From positions 8,916 to 72,915 of the forward strand of contig KV419421.1 in NCBI GenBank assembly GCA_001630475.1: a stretch of DNA of 64,000 bases, written 5' to 3'. Below are positions 1 to 10,924 of this stretch, piece by piece. The stretch comes from Sistotremastrum niveocremeum HHB9708. Taxonomy: Eukaryota; Basidiomycota; Agaricomycetes; Sistotremastrales; Sistotremastraceae. Positions within the stretch are counted from its first letter, which is position 1. Every line of letters begins with the position of its first letter. The position numbers and the translations under genes were made by a program. The notes below the pieces were generated by a model. The model had not been told where the DNA came from, made no database searches, and worked only from the letters and a program-made list of their open reading frames with translations.

Positions 1-180
1 CCAGTTGTGACTGGAAAAAGTGGCCATGACTGGTTGCGCAACTGGTCGCAGCCGTGACTGGTCGCCGGACCGCAACCGCAGTCGCAGTTGCCAGTCACGC
101 CAAATTTTGGACGGCAACCGGACCGGCAGTTGCCAGTTGCACCCTCTGGAGGTCAAAAGTCCAGTCGTGACTGGACCTTG
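1..180. repeat. Cluster of ACTGG/CCAGT words
   Basis: The first 180 bases are crowded with the pentamer ACTGG and its complement CCAGT in both orientations. Near-palindromic 14-mers open the window and recur at about 161. This looks like a degenerate short-period repeat or the edge of an element cut by the window start. No coding potential was seen. Confidence 0.4.
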
Positions 181-1336
181 GAACACTACGTCCATCACCC
201 GATATCGTCCGCAGGTAGAACAGAACGAGCTTGACATTGATCCTGAGCTTGAAAGTGGTATTTTGGCTCTCTCACATACGATAATAGTCCCTGGGAACTA
301 GGGCGCATCTGGCTTAGTCTCCTGTCTGAGGCACACGGGACCAGTATAGACACTTGACATGATTGGACAGCTAGCGTGCAGGGACCAAAGTAAGCCAAAA
401 GCGCGACCACGGCAGTCTCTCTGCGCAGATCAAGGACTGGTGGACTTGGCCCTTATTTTAGGTTTATACGGTGGCATCAAGACGTGGTGTTCATGGCAGC
501 TCTTCCAATATTCAGTCCACGAAGAGGACGCTTGAAGCTTTTCGGCGACAAAACTGTAATCAACAGGTAGATACGGGCGCATCATTCAAATCCGAGCGGA
601 TGATAACTCCAAGAGACCCATTGACAGTTATGACCATCACATCGTTTTTTTTTTCTTTTTTTTGAGCCTGGGCGCAGTGGATAACAATAGCGAAGAGAGG
701 AGTTTTTAGCAGAAGAGTTCTCAAGACGCTCACTGGCAAGGAGGGCCGGAGTTTACGGAGATGATTGCGTTCCTGTTCGGAGTTTCAATTGTTCGGTCTC
801 GCCTGTCTCGGCTTCTGCAGCTCCCAAGAATATTTATTCAAAATTTCAAGCAGTTTTTGGTGTGACCACTGGCATATTTGACTCACAGATGGCTTCTCGA
901 CGTCGATTGCAGGTCCAATGGGTTGACAATGGCTCTCGAAGGCTCCCAAAATTGCCCCGAGACGAGGATAGCGTCAGATACTGTACCTCTCTGCATTCTG
1001 AGCTGAGTTGGGCGGCATCAGAGGAGTTGTGTTCGTATGAAAGTTGAAATCAGTCGCAATCAGATGTCGAACATCACACCAAATGATACACCAGAGGATG
1101 TAGACATGGTACCGCGGTTCTCGGTTCGAATGATTAAGTTCACCCTCCAAGGCAATTCGCGTTGTTGAACGTTGAACGTCGACCGCAAATACTGAGTGCG
1201 CAAGTAACTTCTACCGAGAGCAAGAAAGTCCAGATATTCGATCTGACATGGATACATACATCTCAAAATACAGAGGGAGGATGACAATGGGATTGTCCGT
1301 AGAAAGTCAAGATATCGAACAAAATGCGGAATATTT
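181..1336. other. Gene-poor stretch
   Basis: No convincing exon was found. It holds a short T-run near 645-662 and the presumed 3' untranslated region of the minus-strand gene that ends at 1337. Open frames here are short, low in plausible codon use and lack splice partners. Confidence 0.4.
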
Positions 1337-1912
1337 TTACATGCCCAAGAAGAAGGCCGCCACCATTCCAAGCGCTCCTAGTGCATAATCAACTCTTGCT
1401 CCTACAGCAGCAGCTCCGCTGGATGTGGTAGCTGGACTCGAAGACGTGGAGCTGCTTGACGAGCTTGAGCTGGAAGTGATGGTACTGGTAGTCGTTGGGG
1501 CGGTAGAGCTGGAAATGGTAGACTCCGTAGTTGTTTCGATGGGTGTGCTGATGCTCGTACTCTCCGAGGTGGATGTGAGGGTCTCGGTTGGAACTATGCT
1601 GCCCGGCACAGAAGGAGTGATATCCGTTGTCGTGTCCGTGTCTGTGGGTACTGGAGTAGCTACAGGCTCCGAGGTCACGGTGTCGATGGTGCTGGGTAAT
1701 GTGGTATCAGTCGTCCTGCAAATTTGTGAGCGGCATTCGTACAGCTCGTAACAATTGGCTCACGAGGTAATAGATACAGGCCCAGGAGGGAATTCAGACG
1801 ACAGAGACGAAGGGAGTGCACTTGACCCAGGACCGACCGGCGACACTGGGACCTGAGCGACAACGAAACCAGCGAGGGTGCCAAGGACGACAATGGGTGC
1901 AGCGAACTTCAT
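1337..1912 (-). CDS. Ser/Thr-rich secreted protein with GPI-anchor signal
   Basis: Two exons (1912-1764, 1715-1337) joined by a 48-nt intron give 175 residues. Seen: an N-terminal hydrophobic signal peptide (about residues 1-19, ending in VVAQ), a body almost entirely of Ser, Thr, Pro and acidic residues including a run of nine Ser, and a C-terminal Gly/Ala-rich spacer followed by a hydrophobic tail ending at the stop. This is the usual layout of fungal GPI-anchored cell-wall or plasma-membrane mannoproteins, whose Ser/Thr stretch would be O-mannosylated. Inference: a structural or adhesive wall protein; there is no catalytic domain. The start is set by the signal peptide and by a TATA-like motif about 50 bases upstream. 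An antisense Val-rich frame over the same DNA is a shadow. Confidence 0.8.
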
Positions 1913-1961
1913 GGTTGTTTTGGTGAGGATGCTGATCGCTTACTGGCAAGTCTGGTTCGGT

Positions 1962-1969
1962 TTATATAA
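1962..1969 (-). promoter_or_regulatory. TATA-like box of the GPI-protein gene
   Basis: TTATATAA lies 50 bases upstream of the ATG at 1912 and only about 30 bases from the edge of the hAT-type element. The position fits a core promoter; inference from spacing only. Confidence 0.45.
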
Positions 1970-2000
1970 GGATTCGGAGCGCAGCTTGCACTGATGCCGC

Positions 2001-2489
2001 CAAGGGGCATGCATCGGCAAATGCCGAAACACAGGGTGGTCAGGGTCAGGGTTCCCGAGGGCCTTAAATAAATTTTTCGACATACTTTTTATATTATCCT
2101 ACAGACCATCTGAGCGTGTATTCGACCAATGTGTAGGCCCATAATGATGTTACGCCTATGAGAGAGGTTCAAGTGGTCGTGGTGGCTGCCGTGACCAACT
2201 GCTTACTTGGTGGTCACTTGGTCACACCTATGTCACCTTCCGGAGTCACGGTCACGGTGGTGTCACAATTTGTGACAAACTCACGCTCTCCGAGGCAAAC
2301 ACGTCGCTGACGTTTCTGGGCACCAAATACAGCCACCAAAGCCTATTGAGGCCCTTAGAAATCAGTCGGAGGCCTTAAAACAATATATATATTATTTTTC
2401 GGAGTTTAAATTTCAGGGTACAGGGTCACAGAGGCCTTAAATAAATTTTTCGACGTCATGTCTAAAAATTTTATTACGCATGCCCCTTG
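2001..2489. mobile_element. Non-autonomous hAT-type element (MITE), 489 bp
   Basis: The element begins CAAGGGGCATGC at 2001-2012 and ends with its exact reverse complement at 2478-2489. It is flanked on both sides by the same 8-bp word GATGCCGC (1993-2000 and 2490-2497), the target-site length made by hAT transposases. Inside, a 22-bp sub-terminal word (2060-2081) recurs directly at 2433-2454, with further GGCCTTA copies between. There is no open frame large enough for a transposase, so it would depend on an autonomous relative. The perfect target duplication and TIRs suggest a fairly recent insertion. It sits 89 bases upstream of the GPI-protein ATG and may affect its promoter. Confidence 0.82.
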
Positions 2490-2517
2490 GATGCCGCCGC
2501 ATGGCATTGCACCACAA

Positions 2518-2615
2518 CTTCTGAAAAAATTAGACCTACTAATTGTACTTTTGAGTACTTTTTAGTACTCCAGAGCGCCCAAAAGTACAATTAGTAGGTC
2601 TAATTTTTTCAGAAG
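2518..2615. repeat. Perfect 36-bp inverted repeat (foldback)
   Basis: Arms 2518-2553 and 2580-2615 are exact reverse complements. They are separated by a 26-base loop that contains its own AGTACT-TTTT-AGTACT palindrome. The transcript or single strand could form a long hairpin. It may be a tiny foldback MITE; no clear target duplication was seen. It lies only 20 bases beyond the right target duplication of the hAT-type element. Confidence 0.75.
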
Positions 2616-2675
2616 AACTGGTGGTGTGTTGGCGCTCCGAGCGCCCGGTCGCTAAAGATGTTTCACAGGCTTCAC

Positions 2676-2836
2676 CATTCTCCTTCCCAGAGGTAGTACA
2701 GTCGCTCGCTCCTATCGTTCTTATTCCGAGGGCGAAGGGAGGATAATAGGAGAGGGCGATAAGCGAGGGCGGAGATATCGGTTGAACAAGCGAACGAACT
2801 GGAGGAGCGACTGTACTACCTCTGGGAAGGAGAATG
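2676..2836. mobile_element. Short long-TIR element with 9-bp TSD (MULE-like MITE), 161 bp
   Basis: The ends are 32-bp perfect inverted repeats starting CATTCTCCTTCCC at 2676 and mirrored to 2836. The 9-bp word AGGCTTCAC flanks both ends (2667-2675 and 2837-2845). Long TIRs with a 9-bp duplication fit Mutator-like elements; the family call is inference. No coding capacity. Confidence 0.72.
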
Positions 2837-2845
2837 AGGCTTCAC

Positions 2846-3978
2846 AGGATATATTTTTATACCCGACACAATCAATTTATCACGTACAGCTGGTAGTGCA
2901 TCGGGCGAGCGAACATCATTAGGAATAGGATAGAATGCTGGAGAAAAGGGGTGCACAGATGAAACAAGGCTATCGTGAGGACCCCACCACCCAGAGCTGC
3001 GGCCGAGAAAACCAATGCATGGCCGCTAGAAATCAATCAGTAAGAGAAGCCGTACGTATTGCGGGCCAATCATAATTAACAAGTGATTCCGCGACACTGC
3101 CTCGAGCAGACATTGGCGATGACATGACGACATCACGAACAATCGCAAAAGTTGATTCAGGTTGGCATGCATCAAGCTGGGACAAGGCCAAGAGGGAAAT
3201 TCGAACCACCGACATTGATTCAGTATTTGAGGTTCCGAATGACAACAGATCATTGACAGCGAAGGAGAGTCATATTTTAGAATGTGGAGCATTGATGCAG
3301 TCGCCTGAAGGTCTGCGGTCATAATCGCAGAATTCGGAGTGAATGCGAATTAGAGCGATGGATCCCGATTATCGCCAGCACAGGTAAGTGGCTCTCATGC
3401 AGATTCCAGTTGAGCGTGTCATCAAGATGAAGAAGCCCGGCCCATAAACCAAAACCTTGTAGACAGTGATATAGTGGTATCCAGCTCTCCGAGTCGTCGT
3501 GATGCCTGAGCGCTGAGCTCGAAGCTCTCTTCAGAACATTCGGGAACAGTCCGAGAACCAGATATGAGCATCTTGAGTGACAGGCCAACAAGTTGATGCA
3601 TGCAAGACAAAGTGGGATGCTATCTTATCGATGAGTTGAGGTAGACTGAGCCTCGTTGGATGAACAGGGCGACAGATTGCAACTTGACAGATTGGCCGGG
3701 GTAAACTAGTTGTTTGCGAATGTTTGGCTGCTAAGGGTGGCATGCTGGAGCGCTGAGTAACGGAGCATACACCAGCATGTGGTGAAAACGTTGGGCATCC
3801 TTGATCAACTCAAGGGAAATCGTACTAGCCTGGCGAAAACAAAATCGTGAATGGGATGCTTGTATTTACTCGAAATATTCCGACAACTTTTATGAAATTC
3901 AACCGGCGCTCGCCAAGCAATGGGAACGTCGATATTCAGTTCCTTAATGTTTGCTATGCTGGCACACACAGGTGTGAA
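2846..3978. other. Intergenic region
   Basis: Between the repeat cluster and the stop of the next minus-strand gene. Several overlapping 60-100 codon frames exist on both strands, but none has a plausible start, splice sites or recognisable motif. Nothing else seen. Confidence 0.35.
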
Positions 3979-5006
3979 TCACATTGGAATTTTGAACGTG
4001 ACGGTTCTCGGGCTTCTACCACCTGTATCGCTCACGACATATCCATAGTATGCCCACTGTTACAGAGAGCAAAGGCAATATTAGTATAATGTAAGTGTTT
4101 CTGGAAACATCAACGCACATTCAGATATCCACCATCACCTGGAAGCCTGAAAACGCCGCTTCTGAATGCGTAGACCTGAAACCTGTAGAACAGCACAGGT
4201 AAGTCTATCTCGACGAACTTGGATCAATCAATCCAGACTTACTGCACGGATTCAAAGCCCCACCAAGTAGGGAGGGTGACATTCTTGACAGAGCAATCCG
4301 TATCAGGGCGCCCGTCGAACCTGACTTGATGGTGTGTAGCGCAAATGACGTAGTTGAATCGCGGATCCCTCTCTCGAAGCTGTCTAACGGTGACTTGGGT
4401 AAACTCAGATCGGCGCTGAATAGGATACGGACGTGAATCAGTTGACCGATAAGACGAATTAGTGAAGGAAGACAATGTACCTGATGATTACTGGAATTCT
4501 GGTCAGTGATCCATTGCACGATAGCAAATACGACTGCGACCGCTGCCAGGGCTAGACCAGCGATAGCGACGCCGCCGCGAGGGGCTGGCCGAGAAGATGC
4601 TCGAAGGTGAACCGCGGAGATGCTTTCGACGTTATCCTCTGAAGTCTTTTCGGCGGGGACTAGGTCGTCGGTCTCGTTGGATCCGGGGAAGGAATCGGCG
4701 TAGTTGAGGTCGGAGGCTGGTGCCTTTCCAACTGCAGCCCAGAATGTGACCCATTGTTCGTCTGGTGCTCAAGACAGTCATTCACAACGTTGGAGTGAGA
4801 ACGCGGCCGCCATCTCACTCACCACCTGCATCGGTTTGATCAAGATCAGACCATCTCTCAGGGATTAACAATGTCGGCTGTGGAGAACGCAGACAGCTCT
4901 TTCTCGGTGATAGAATTGGCAAGCACGCCGAAGGGTCTTTGTTGTGCTGCAAGGGTACAGGAGGCTGGAAAGAGTTGGACACTGGAAAGGGGCTTTGAGT
5001 CGTCAT
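3979..5006 (-). CDS. Unknown single-pass membrane protein
   Basis: Five exons (5006-4823, 4761-4481, 4415-4243, 4182-4119, 4056-3979) keep frame across four 61-65 nt (last 62) introns and give 259 residues. Seen: a Pro/Ser-rich N-terminus, an acidic linker, one strong membrane segment at about residues 126-145, then a roughly 110-residue domain rich in aromatic residues (a WWGFE motif, two Cys and an NVT glycosylation site). The topology fits a cytosolic N-terminus and an external C-terminal domain. Not recognised as a known family. The start is uncertain: a second frame open from about 5620 overlaps exon 1 on the same strand, so the true 5' end may include an upstream exon. Confidence 0.62.
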
Positions 5007-5009
5007 TGG

Positions 5010-5630
5010 GATAACAGGAGGATAGAGCTTTGCGCTTGGTGCTACGGGCCATGGATGATGTGATTATATGGGGATTAAAATCAAGACACTTGACGCACGT
5101 TAAAGTGAGAGAAGGGTTTGTACCGGCAGTTCCAGAGGCGTAGTTGCCAGAAGTCATAACACGATGATCAAATGATGAAACTGGATAATCGCCAATTGAC
5201 TGTTGGCGCTTAATTGTAACTCTTGATAAGATGTCGATGTCGAGGCCGGAAGGTAGATAGCACAGAATCAAACATAGGACTTCGACAAATGACTTTCTCG
5301 GGTATCGTGCTGCAGACATAGGATGTAGACCCTCAACCCTATCTTCTTCCCCAGGTAGAACTTCAAGCCACTCTATTGCGGTGAGTTCCGGAGTCTGGAT
5401 AGCAGGATGTACGTGTAGAGTAACGGACGCCTTCGTGATGAATAGGGGTGAAGGGTACCAGAAATGGTGGGGCAGGTGGACCAGATGACCCGGCAAGTCT
5501 TCATATCGCCAGTCCTTTCCCAAGTAATCCATCCAGATTCCAGGATACGCCCCAGCCCAAGTGCATCCGGGAGGACCATCACAGCAATTACGGGACCAAA
5601 TCGCATCATTATATCCTGTTAGACTGAGTT
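5010..5630 (-). CDS. Possible exon or degraded gene upstream of the membrane protein
   Basis: A minus-strand frame stays open for about 230 codons upstream of and overlapping the 5006 start. It has a protein-like composition: a CCDGPPGC cluster, a Trp-rich stretch, and a hydrophobic helix near the middle. A preceding short frame (about 5640-5760) also looks coding but does not join by good splice sites. It could be an exon of a longer gene ending in the membrane protein, a separate gene or a decaying one. No family recognised. Confidence 0.3.
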
Positions 5631-5769
5631 TGACGAACCCAATGCATCGTGTCCAAAGGTGACGACTCTAAGACCGGAAAGCTCGCCAGACTTCAATCCT
5701 TCGATGAGCCGCGGAGGACGTCGAGCTGCAGAGGCGTATCGCAATAGCGGGTACTCAGACTACTGGGCA

Positions 5770-6240
5770 CTTTGCGAGAGGTAGAGGGAGAGAGATCAGT
5801 GGGTCTGCCCGTGAAAGTCAGAAAGTTCTGTAATATTGGTAGTAAAGCCTAGATAATGGGAAAATTCAAAAAATCGACAGTATCAGGCGAGCAGAACATT
5901 CTTGTCCCTGGTTTTGTTTTCTAGCGCATAAAACATCATTGTGCCTGTGGAGTTGATGAAGGGGCCTAATGACTTGGAACGAACCAAGACAAGCTTGCTC
6001 GAGCAACGAGCGAGAAGAGAGTATCGGGCGCCTAAACGAATCAGAGGAGTCGCATCGCACTTCGGAACCGTATCGGAGTTTCCGCTTCCGGCGTTGGCAA
6101 CGCCCTTCGAATTCAAGCTGCCCCTTCTCTCCTTCATCTCTCGTCTCAGTTGTCTAGGCATCAACGATGCATCAACTATCGTCTCCGCTTGAAATCATCG
6201 TCGCAAAGATTCGGACTCACTGACGGAATTCGGCATACCT
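5770..6240. other. Gene-poor stretch
   Basis: No supported exon on either strand. Overlapping short frames in both directions around 5880-6190 look like chance. Confidence 0.3.
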
Positions 6241-6248
6241 TCTTCTCC

Positions 6249-6935
6249 CCTACTCTCACCTGCACTGCAGGTTCCCGTCAGACAAGACGGGCTCTCCCGT
6301 TTCCTTTGTGGCTACAGGCGTCGACCTCGATGTCATCAGCCACAGGCTGTAGTCCTGCGTCCCAGGACTGTGTTCAGCCCGTACGTCGATTAGTGCGAAG
6401 CGAAACAGACGGAGGATAGAGTTACCACTGGCAGCGTCGTCTCGGCGATCGCTGGGGGAGGAGAAGGGATTGGGCTGACGATTACAGGAATTCCCCTCAC
6501 TCTCCTCTGCTTTGCATGTGTGGTCGTATGTCGACGCAGGAAACGTCTGGATAGGACGTGCGCCCTGTGTCATACGATTGTTTGAGGGGTCTGCACTAGT
6601 TCTCGTCGCTCTTCTTGGAGTCCCTGCTCTTTACTTTGTTCTCCCCTAATCTCACCCGGGACTTAGTCGTCTTTCCGCGGGATTAACGTCGCGTCGTTGG
6701 CGTTGTGATGGAGAAAGCGACATGGATTTTTCGCGGGCAGATCCTGTGCAGGATCTTTGTGGTGCGATGATGTTTGAGTGGCGGTGGCGAGATCGGGCTG
6801 GCGATTACAGGACTTCCCCTCACTCTCCTCTGCTTTGCATGTGTGATCGTATGTCGACGCAGGAAACGTCTGGATAGGACGTGCACCCTGTGTCATACGG
6901 TTGTTTGAGGGGTTTGGCCTAGTTCTCGTCGCTTT
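6249..6935. repeat. Two diverged copies of a dispersed module (direct repeat)
   Basis: A 139-bp unit at 6472-6610 recurs directly at 6795-6933 with only scattered mismatches, a spacing of 323 bases. Each unit is preceded by a pyrimidine-rich leader containing CTCACC, followed in the first copy by TGCAGG. The same leader and a GGAAACGT..GGATAGGACGT core are seen again at 43.2-43.4 kb, and related leaders at 40.8-41.4 and 49-50.6 kb. The same short minus-strand frame is open in both copies (starting MTQGARPIQT), which follows from the DNA similarity and is not taken as a gene. Confidence 0.6.
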
Positions 6936-7376
6936 TCTTCCTTTGTGTGTGCATTGCTTACGCACAGTAGATCGAACCCATAGGCTTTTTTTTATTTGGC
7001 GCGTCGAACGCGTCAGTTCTCATCACATTATGCCTCTCTGGCTGTCGTGGACTCTCATATCAAGGCTTTCGGCCTCCGCATTCTAATTTTTCACAATCCT
7101 CTGGATTATTTCTATTGCATTTATTCATCGCTTGGAGGCCTCTTGGTTTTGAGTGAGAATTTTCTTTTCATTTCCCTTCATTTGCTGATGACTCGTTATA
7201 TCTAGATCTCGGAGTTCTCTGCAATCAACTACGAATAACATTGTCTCTTCCAACGCCATATTCAATAAGCCTTCGTTTCACTACAAACAACACGTCGCTT
7301 GAAGTAGAATATAACGGATGCAAAATCAGCCGCGTTATCCAGTCTTATCGGACAATGTCTTGCAGTGTTGTCGATA

Positions 7377-7747
7377 CTGTACCATTTTGACAACGGCGGC
7401 GGCGGGTTTGGACACGGACAGCGTTGGGACGTTGCGGCGGTGCGGCAGACAGCTCGAGGGACATGGGACAAGGTGAATTTTGGCGGCGGCGGCACTCAAT
7501 GAAAGCGCATCTGGGCCTGTATATTAGTCTCTGTGGGTTTGATTTGCCTAGTAACAGCAAATCCACCCTCAAAATCACAATATATACATACATAGAATGC
7601 AACGATGAAGGTACTATTAATTATTACTGTGACGTCACACTAGTTGTCCCGGCAGTTCTTCAGCTCGGGACACGGAAATCTGCATTTTAACCGGCGGCGG
7701 CGAGCCTTCGGGACATGGGACCATCCGCCATTGTCAAAATGGTACAG
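7377..7747. mobile_element. TA-flanked MITE (Tc1/mariner-like), 371 bp
   Basis: The ends are 23-bp inverted repeats starting CTGTACCATTTTGACAA with one mismatch. They are flanked by the dinucleotide TA on both sides (7375-7376, 7748-7749), as expected for Tc1/mariner-type insertion. The inside is GC-rich with GGCGG runs and repeated GGGACATGGGAC words near both ends. There is no transposase frame. The superfamily call is inference from the TA duplication. Confidence 0.65.
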
Positions 7748-7749
7748 TA

Positions 7750-9362
7750 ATTCACAACGCATGAATGCAGGACTAAGGATTCAATTTCGCGCAGTCTGTC
7801 GGTTTAAAATTTCTAACCAAGCCATGAACGGCCGATCAAAGATCAATGCAACTTTTCGTCCTTTCGCACAGAGAATCAATATGCTCGCACCCGTCATTCC
7901 AAGGCTTCACTAAGGCAGGAACACAATATTTTTGTGCGTTGGGGCACCATTTATCTGTCTCATGATATCCGGGCGTGTATTCCGGCGCTACCTTTCGAGA
8001 CAGATGGCCTGAAATATGAATGTCCTGTGACTCGGACGTAGGGAAGGGGTAGAGCAAAGATATGCTCTCTGCTCATTGGCTCGTCGAGTACTTCTCATGG
8101 ACGTGAGGCCATGCCCTGTCGCCTCAGTCTAGTCCTTCATTGCTCAGGAACAGCTGAGACCGGAAGATCGGGAGTCATCCAAATGACAATTCCCGTCCAG
8201 AAGTCGCGGCCAGACAGGCGCGTTCAATTCCCCACACGAGTCATTGGAAGAAGATCAGAACTAACGCGGGGAAGCTGGCGAATATGAGGATCTCACGACA
8301 TCAATATCATTCGGATCCTTCTTCATGAAACATTAAAGCGTTGAATGGCCATGGACACGTGTTGGGAAAAAGTGCGGGGTGGGCCTTCTTCTAGGCTTCG
8401 AATGAATCCCATTGAGGTCAAGCAGTGTCAGAAGACTCTCATGCGTGGGTCTCCGGTGCCAAGTTCGAGGACCTTGACCGGTTGAATGACGCTGTCAGGT
8501 TTTGGTCATGAAGCTAAGACCGCTGCCCATCACTGGAGGTTTGCGTAACCATCACAAAGCGAAGAACTTGACAGGAATTTGTATGCCATTGGCGCGGCGT
8601 ACATATGTGGGAGGACCGGATTCCACGACGATCAACCGAGAGGGTTATGACCTGCATTGTTTTACATTTGCATCCGATGACCTGACGCAAGATCCTCAGC
8701 TGCTCACACACTTAGCGTACCTGATCAAATTCCGCAGCTCCCCCAAAACTTTTGGAGAGCGGAATTTCATCATTCAGAATGTCAATTCACAGGCATGCGG
8801 AAAATTGAAGAAACTTCGCCACTACGTCCGCGCCGCAAGTTGCAATAATGTGGAATAGTAGCAGGAAGTCCAGCAGACTTGTGTCCATCGGAGATTCGTT
8901 GGGATATTGCCTAGAATTCGCAGCAGAGCGTTCGAGGACGACCGCTCTACATGCGGATTTCGTGTGAACAGCGTAGTTACGAGAGAAAAGGACTTCTCAC
9001 GACCCTGGAGTGTGCGGTGGTAGCCGCTAGACTTACCAAAATAGGAAAATGCGGACATAACGCATGCTGAGCCGCGATCGGTAGTCTGAGAAGCTCGTCA
9101 TTTTGCTTCCTGAAATGGCTCCGGTTAGCGACTGTGAGCAAGACCAAACCACCCGAGGCACTATGGATGAGCCCAGCGGCTGGCCCCAGAAACGACGATC
9201 CGGTACTGGGAAATTTCCCCCGGGGCGAGGTGGTTTCAATTCTTCTCAGAACTCACGGGCTTTGGATATTTGAGCATGGACAATCAGAGAAGCTAAACGG
9301 CCGTTGACCCACCCTGCAACCCCCCACAACTCATCCTCGCATCGATTTGGTCTTTATTGATC
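7750..9362. other. Long intergenic region upstream of the acetate transporter
   Basis: No confident gene. A 118-codon plus-strand frame at 8502-8858 has no recognisable motif and no splice context. The last few hundred bases should hold the promoter and leader of the transporter; no TATA box is obvious. Confidence 0.35.
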
Positions 9363-10607
9363 ATGTCTGACCACAAAGTTAACATGGACGACGATACTCA
9401 TCATGATGAAGGAGCCCCCCTTCACCGCCAACTCACCACGGTCACGTTGACGGCAAAACAATTTGAGTCGTTGTATCTTCAACCTCGGGATCCTAGGATG
9501 GAGGAAAGATACACGCGACAGTTCGGAAATCCTACACCATTGTGCGTATTCGCAACTTTGCAAAGAATATAGGCGGACGCCGTACTGATAATTATATGGG
9601 GATATAGTGGACTGACATGTTTCATCTTGGCTCACATTCCTTTAACGATGGATTTTTTGAACTTCCAAGGAGCCACTGCTGCCTCAAGTACTACAATGCT
9701 TGGGGTATGAATATTCTATTTCATTTTGTATTCCCTGTCTCATGGATCCACGCCCAGGTATTCTATGGTGTTGCGGGCATTGGTCTTTATTTATCATGTA
9801 TAATGGAATGGGTGATGGGAAACACATTCCCATCTTGTGTCTTTGGCACTTTTGGTAAGATTCATACTATATTCGTTGACCGATTTCGTACGACTCAAAG
9901 CTCACTTCAGGCGGGTTCTGGATCTCGTATGGTATCTTGCTCCAGCCTACAATGGATATTGCAGCCAGCTTTGCTCCCGCTAGTGATGGAGTAAATGGCG
10001 CTGCTGCCACGATGGCGGGTGCGGCAACGCGTGCCTATAACTCAGGCGTGGCAATGTACTTCGTCGTGTGGAGCATTTTAGGGTTCATCTATTTCTTGGC
10101 CGCCTTGAGAACGTACGTGGCCATCTGACTTCTCAACTGATGCAGTCTATAATGACCTGAATTTGCTCAGAAACGTCCCGTTTGCGATGGTCTTTCTCAG
10201 TAAGTTCTTCAGCATCAAGGAAAGAAAAGTTGCTAAGACCTCTTTCAGCCTTCGTTTGTGCCCTTGACTTCATCGCAGCCGGATACTGTAAGTTTACGCA
10301 TTCGTACGCCGTGCACGCAGAGGGGTTTAACAAAACACAGTCCATTCGGGCGTCGGGAAATTTGAACTTGCAACGAAGGAATTCAAAGCCGGCGGAGCCT
10401 TTGCATTCTGTACCGGAATGGTACGTTCTATCCGGGTCGGATTCAGTGACATGACCTCATATCATCCTACAGTTCGCGCTATATATCGATATAAATCTTA
10501 TTTTAGGTTCGGTCGGATTCCGATGGAGTAATCCTCTATTCGACATCTCGCACTTCAACTTCTTCAAAGCCCGCGACAAGAATTCCGAAAAGGAGCACGA
10601 AGCATAG
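9363..10607 (+). CDS. Acetate/succinate transporter of the GPR1/FUN34/YaaH (AceTr) family
   Basis: Eight exons (9363-9541, 9608-9704, 9758-9854, 9911-10112, 10171-10199, 10249-10287, 10341-10420, 10473-10607) give 285 residues, the usual family size. Seen: the family signature NPTPFGL just before the first membrane segment (usually NPAPLGL), then about six hydrophobic helices, a GGFW motif, and the conserved KAGGAFAF-type helix near the end. The family (yeast Ady2/Ato, Aspergillus AcpA) imports acetate and related monocarboxylates by proton symport or channel-like flux at the plasma membrane. Inference: expression during growth on C2 compounds. The Leu-to-Phe change in the signature depends on the first splice junction being right. 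Some exons are very small (29 and 39 nt). Confidence 0.9.
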
Positions 10608-10924
10608 GAATGCCCAGTACGTCGATGATGGCAGGCTACGACCGCGTAATATCCCGCGCCTCAATAGTTGAGGTTCATGTGAACGTCCTAATTATCAATG
10701 TCCCCGATTCGCTGTATCTCACTATTCGACTCTAATGAATCAAGAATCTTTAACGGGTTCGGTGTATAACTAAACTCATAGTAAACCGTCTGATGATTGA
10801 TTGACGGGATTCTGAGCGCGGAAATAATATTACTGTGATTTACTATCCTACTGGCAGTGCTAGCGTAAGGGCTCGGTGATGTTGGTGCAAGTAGGCAACA
10901 AATAAGTTCTTCGGCTCAAGCAGC
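10608..10924. other. Convergent intergenic gap
   Basis: 317 bases between the stops of two convergent genes; it contains the shared 3' regions and nothing else that I can identify. Confidence 0.4.

Noticed and set aside
1425-1751. Long plus-strand Val/Ser-rich frame
   Set aside because: It is the antisense shadow of the Ser/Thr-rich gene; codon composition is imposed by the other strand.
8502-8858. 118-codon plus-strand frame
   Set aside because: No motif, no splice context, and overlapping frames on the other strand are equally long; probably chance.
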